DNA of 15,702 nt from Promethearchaeota archaeon. Lineage in GTDB: Archaea > Asgardarchaeota > Lokiarchaeia > Sigynarchaeales > SOKP01. Each line of letters starts with the position of its first letter. The first letter of the stretch is position 1. Positions 13,970 to 15,702 of the stretch are shown piece by piece. The notes under the pieces are model-generated. The model did not search any database. It had not been told where the DNA came from and saw nothing but the letters and a program-made list of their open reading frames with translations. A program made the position numbers and the translations under genes. The stretch spans positions 1 to 15,702 of the forward strand of contig JAUXAJ010000095.1 of the NCBI GenBank assembly GCA_030620005.1, given 5' to 3'.

Positions 13970-14956
13970 ATGGAGAGAATAACTTTAAACTCCGGGAAAT
14001 TAAACGATTATTTACACCACATTGACCCTCGAGCTTATGGTTCGCGGAGGATGTTATCTGTATTTGTTGCCCAATTCGAAGAATGTTCCATTATGCTTGA
14101 TGCTGGTTCTTCTAACGACACCAAGAAAATTTTAAGATATCTTAAAAGAAATGAAATTCCTCTATCTTCTTTCAAGTATCTTTTAACTACTCACCATCAT
14201 TTTGATCATAACGGTGGAATGTGGAAGCTTCATTCCGAACTGAAGAAGCATAACCCTGATGTAAAGATACTTACAAATCAAAAAACAAAAGAATTATTAA
14301 ATGACTGTGAAAATCATTTGAACCGTGCAAAGCGAACTTATGGGAATACAGTCGGTATCATGAAGCCCATCGAAGAGAGTGCTTTCGAGATAATGGAACC
14401 AACAGATTTTAAGAAGGATGTAAATTCTATTGATATTATTGATAAGTTTTCTTTCAACGGCTCGGAAATTAAGTTGGCTGTTTTAAAAACGCCTGGACAC
14501 ACACACGATCACCAAAGTCCAATTTTCATTATAGATCGAGAGATTGAATTCATCTTTCTTGGTGAAGCTGCTGGTACAATTCAACATTCAAGTGAATTAA
14601 TCACCATGCCTACTTCAATGCCAACCTATTTTAGCCACAAAGATTACATGGAAACTCTTGAAAACATGAAAAAAATATTTCCATTAAAAGCGGGCTATAG
14701 CCATTTTGGAGTTGTTAACGGAAAAGAAAACGTGCGAAAAATTTTATTAGATAATGAAACTTTAATGGAAGAGTTTAGAACGAATATCATGAAATATTAT
14801 CAGGAAAAACCCGAAACAAGATATGTCGTTGAAAAAATAATGCCAATGTTAACTCCAAGATCGGATTTATCCTCCGAAGATCATCCAATGTTTCAAGGTA
14901 TCGCTCTAGGCATTGTGTACGGCATGCTCATGGATTTAGGATACAGAAAAGATTGA
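13970..14956 (+). CDS. Metallo-beta-lactamase-fold hydrolase
   Basis: 328 residues from the ATG at 13970. The fold is shown by MLSVFVAQF (28-36), LDAGSSND (43-50), the metal motif HHHFDH with His75, His77, Asp79 and His80, His177 in TPGHTHDH, and His245 in YSHFG. The bridging metal ligand is normally Asp in an FxGD motif; here the position reads FLGEAAG with Glu199. A substituted acid can still bind metal but may change metal preference. The helical C-terminus (about 255-328) is longer than a minimal domain, as in glyoxalase-II-like enzymes. The substrate is unknown. An ATG at 13880 would add 30 residues with one short hydrophobic stretch. The start at 13970 fits the fold better, though a 30-codon stop-free extension in AT-rich DNA is somewhat unexpected. 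Confidence 0.85.
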   Translation: MERITLNSGKLNDYLHHIDPRAYGSRRMLSVFVAQFEECSIMLDAGSSNDTKKILRYLKRNEIPLSSFKYLLTTHHHFDHNGGMWKLHSELKKHNPDVKILTNQKTKELLNDCENHLNRAKRTYGNTVGIMKPIEESAFEIMEPTDFKKDVNSIDIIDKFSFNGSEIKLAVLKTPGHTHDHQSPIFIIDREIEFIFLGEAAGTIQHSSELITMPTSMPTYFSHKDYMETLENMKKIFPLKAGYSHFGVVNGKENVRKILLDNETLMEEFRTNIMKYYQEKPETRYVVEKIMPMLTPRSDLSSEDHPMFQGIALGIVYGMLMDLGYRKD

Positions 14957-15066
14957 TAATCTTCAATATATCTAACACATTTTTTCAGACATGAATTAAT
15001 TTAAGGTTCTTTAATGGTTTTTTGATAATCATAAACTTCTAATTTCTATGATACTTATTTCTTTCA

Positions 15067-15702
15067 ATGGAACAGAATATTGAGAAATTTGATTTAACCA
15101 TCATTGGCGCAAGTCTGGCAGGGAATTACCTTTCTTATTTATTATCTAACTCTGGTTTGAATATAGCAGTAATAGAAGAACACGATAGTATTGGCATTCC
15201 ATTTCAATGCGCTGGTATCGTCTCTAAAAAATTGGGAGAATTAATAGATCTTCCTAAAGAGATCGTGTTAAATCGAGTGAAAATAGCGAAAATTGTAGCA
15301 CCTTCGGGAAAGTTTATAAGATTATCGGGAGATGAAAAACCTTATATTGTTGATAGAATTGCTTTGGATCGCTTATTTTATGAAAAAATAAAGAATCATG
15401 ATAAAATTACTTATTTTCTTGGAGAAAAATTCAAATCATTTAGTTATACCATCGAGAACAGGGGAAAAGCGGTCTTGATTGAAACTTCAAAGAGAAAATT
15501 AAAAACCAAGATGTTAATTGGATGCGATGGGCCGTTATCTGCAGTGGGAAGAAATTTAGATGTAAAAAACAAAGTAATATACGCTTCCCAAGTTCGCATT
15601 AAGGGAAGCTTTAATCAAGATGAAGCGGTGATGTTCTTTGACCCAAGATGGAAAGAATTATTTGGTTGGATTGTTCCTGAAGGAAATAATATGTATAGAA
15701 TT
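15067..15702 (+). CDS. Geranylgeranyl-reductase-type FAD-dependent oxidoreductase, 5' part
   Basis: The first 212 residues of a longer protein, open to the end of the window. In archaea this family reduces the double bonds of geranylgeranyl chains in membrane lipids, using FAD. The Rossmann motif reads TIIGASLAG (11-19), with a serine and leucine in place of the more usual GPAG-type residues, and Glu37 (VIEE) at the end of the second strand for the ribose. PFQCAG at 45-50 matches the family's PxxCxG motif near the isoalloxazine ring. YIVDRIALDRLF at 93-104 and GCDGPLSAVGR at 152-162 are the conserved central motifs, and GWIVPEGNN at 200-208 corresponds to the YxWxFP region. A typical length is about 380-450 residues, so half is missing here. 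Other substrates (menaquinone side chains) are possible for this family. Confidence 0.85.
   Translation, partial: MEQNIEKFDLTIIGASLAGNYLSYLLSNSGLNIAVIEEHDSIGIPFQCAGIVSKKLGELIDLPKEIVLNRVKIAKIVAPSGKFIRLSGDEKPYIVDRIALDRLFYEKIKNHDKITYFLGEKFKSFSYTIENRGKAVLIETSKRKLKTKMLIGCDGPLSAVGRNLDVKNKVIYASQVRIKGSFNQDEAVMFFDPRWKELFGWIVPEGNNMYRI

Noticed and set aside
1..15702. CRISPR array, insertion sequence or prophage
   Set aside because: No regularly spaced direct repeats, transposase motifs, integrase or phage structural genes were seen on either strand, although the Cas4-like gene prompted the search.

Overview
The window is AT-rich DNA with closely spaced but mostly monocistronic genes. Short GGTG/AGGT/GAGTG Shine-Dalgarno sequences lie 8-9 nt before several starts, and T-runs follow many stops. 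It has no rRNA, tRNA, CRISPR array or transposase. A geranylgeranyl-reductase-type flavoprotein at the right edge (the enzyme family that saturates archaeal isoprenoid lipids), leaderless-looking TATA promoters, a Cas4-like nuclease and a V4R/Bet3-like protein all point to an archaeon. Lysine-rich, low-GC genes together with acyl-CoA (beta-oxidation-type) enzymes would suit an Asgard (Lokiarchaeia-like) genome, but that placement is inference; no diagnostic marker is present.

Left part (1-4888): an ICMT/PEMT-like integral-membrane methyltransferase; a GC-richer multi-pass membrane protein of unknown function; a large protein with about seven membrane helices fused to an alpha/beta-hydrolase (esterase) domain; and a stand-alone Cas4/RecB-like PD-(D/E)XK nuclease with four Fe-S-type cysteines. 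Middle-left (4889-6784): a divergent macro-domain protein, a possible broken small minus-strand gene opposite it, a 359-bp gap with an 18-bp perfect palindrome and a strong TATA-like box, and a V4R-like small-molecule-binding protein.

Centre (6785-11059): the metabolic core. Two paralogous 3-hydroxyacyl-CoA dehydrogenases flank a conserved-looking 108-residue protein of unknown function and are followed by an enoyl-CoA hydratase. Together they would catalyse the hydration and NAD-dependent oxidation steps between enoyl-CoA and 3-oxoacyl-CoA, in either direction. In many archaea the dehydrogenase and hydratase are fused; here they are separate genes, each with its own leader and T-tract. The hydratase carries a DnaJ-type CxxCxGxG zinc-knuckle pair inserted just before its C-terminal PxFxG motif, which is the most unusual protein feature here.

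Right part (11060-15702): a RimJ/RimL-like GNAT acetyltransferase; a convergent 674-residue acidic, beta-rich protein with DUF11-like modules but no secretion signal; a divergently transcribed metallo-beta-lactamase-fold hydrolase; and the 5' part of the geranylgeranyl-reductase-type flavoprotein, which runs off the window.
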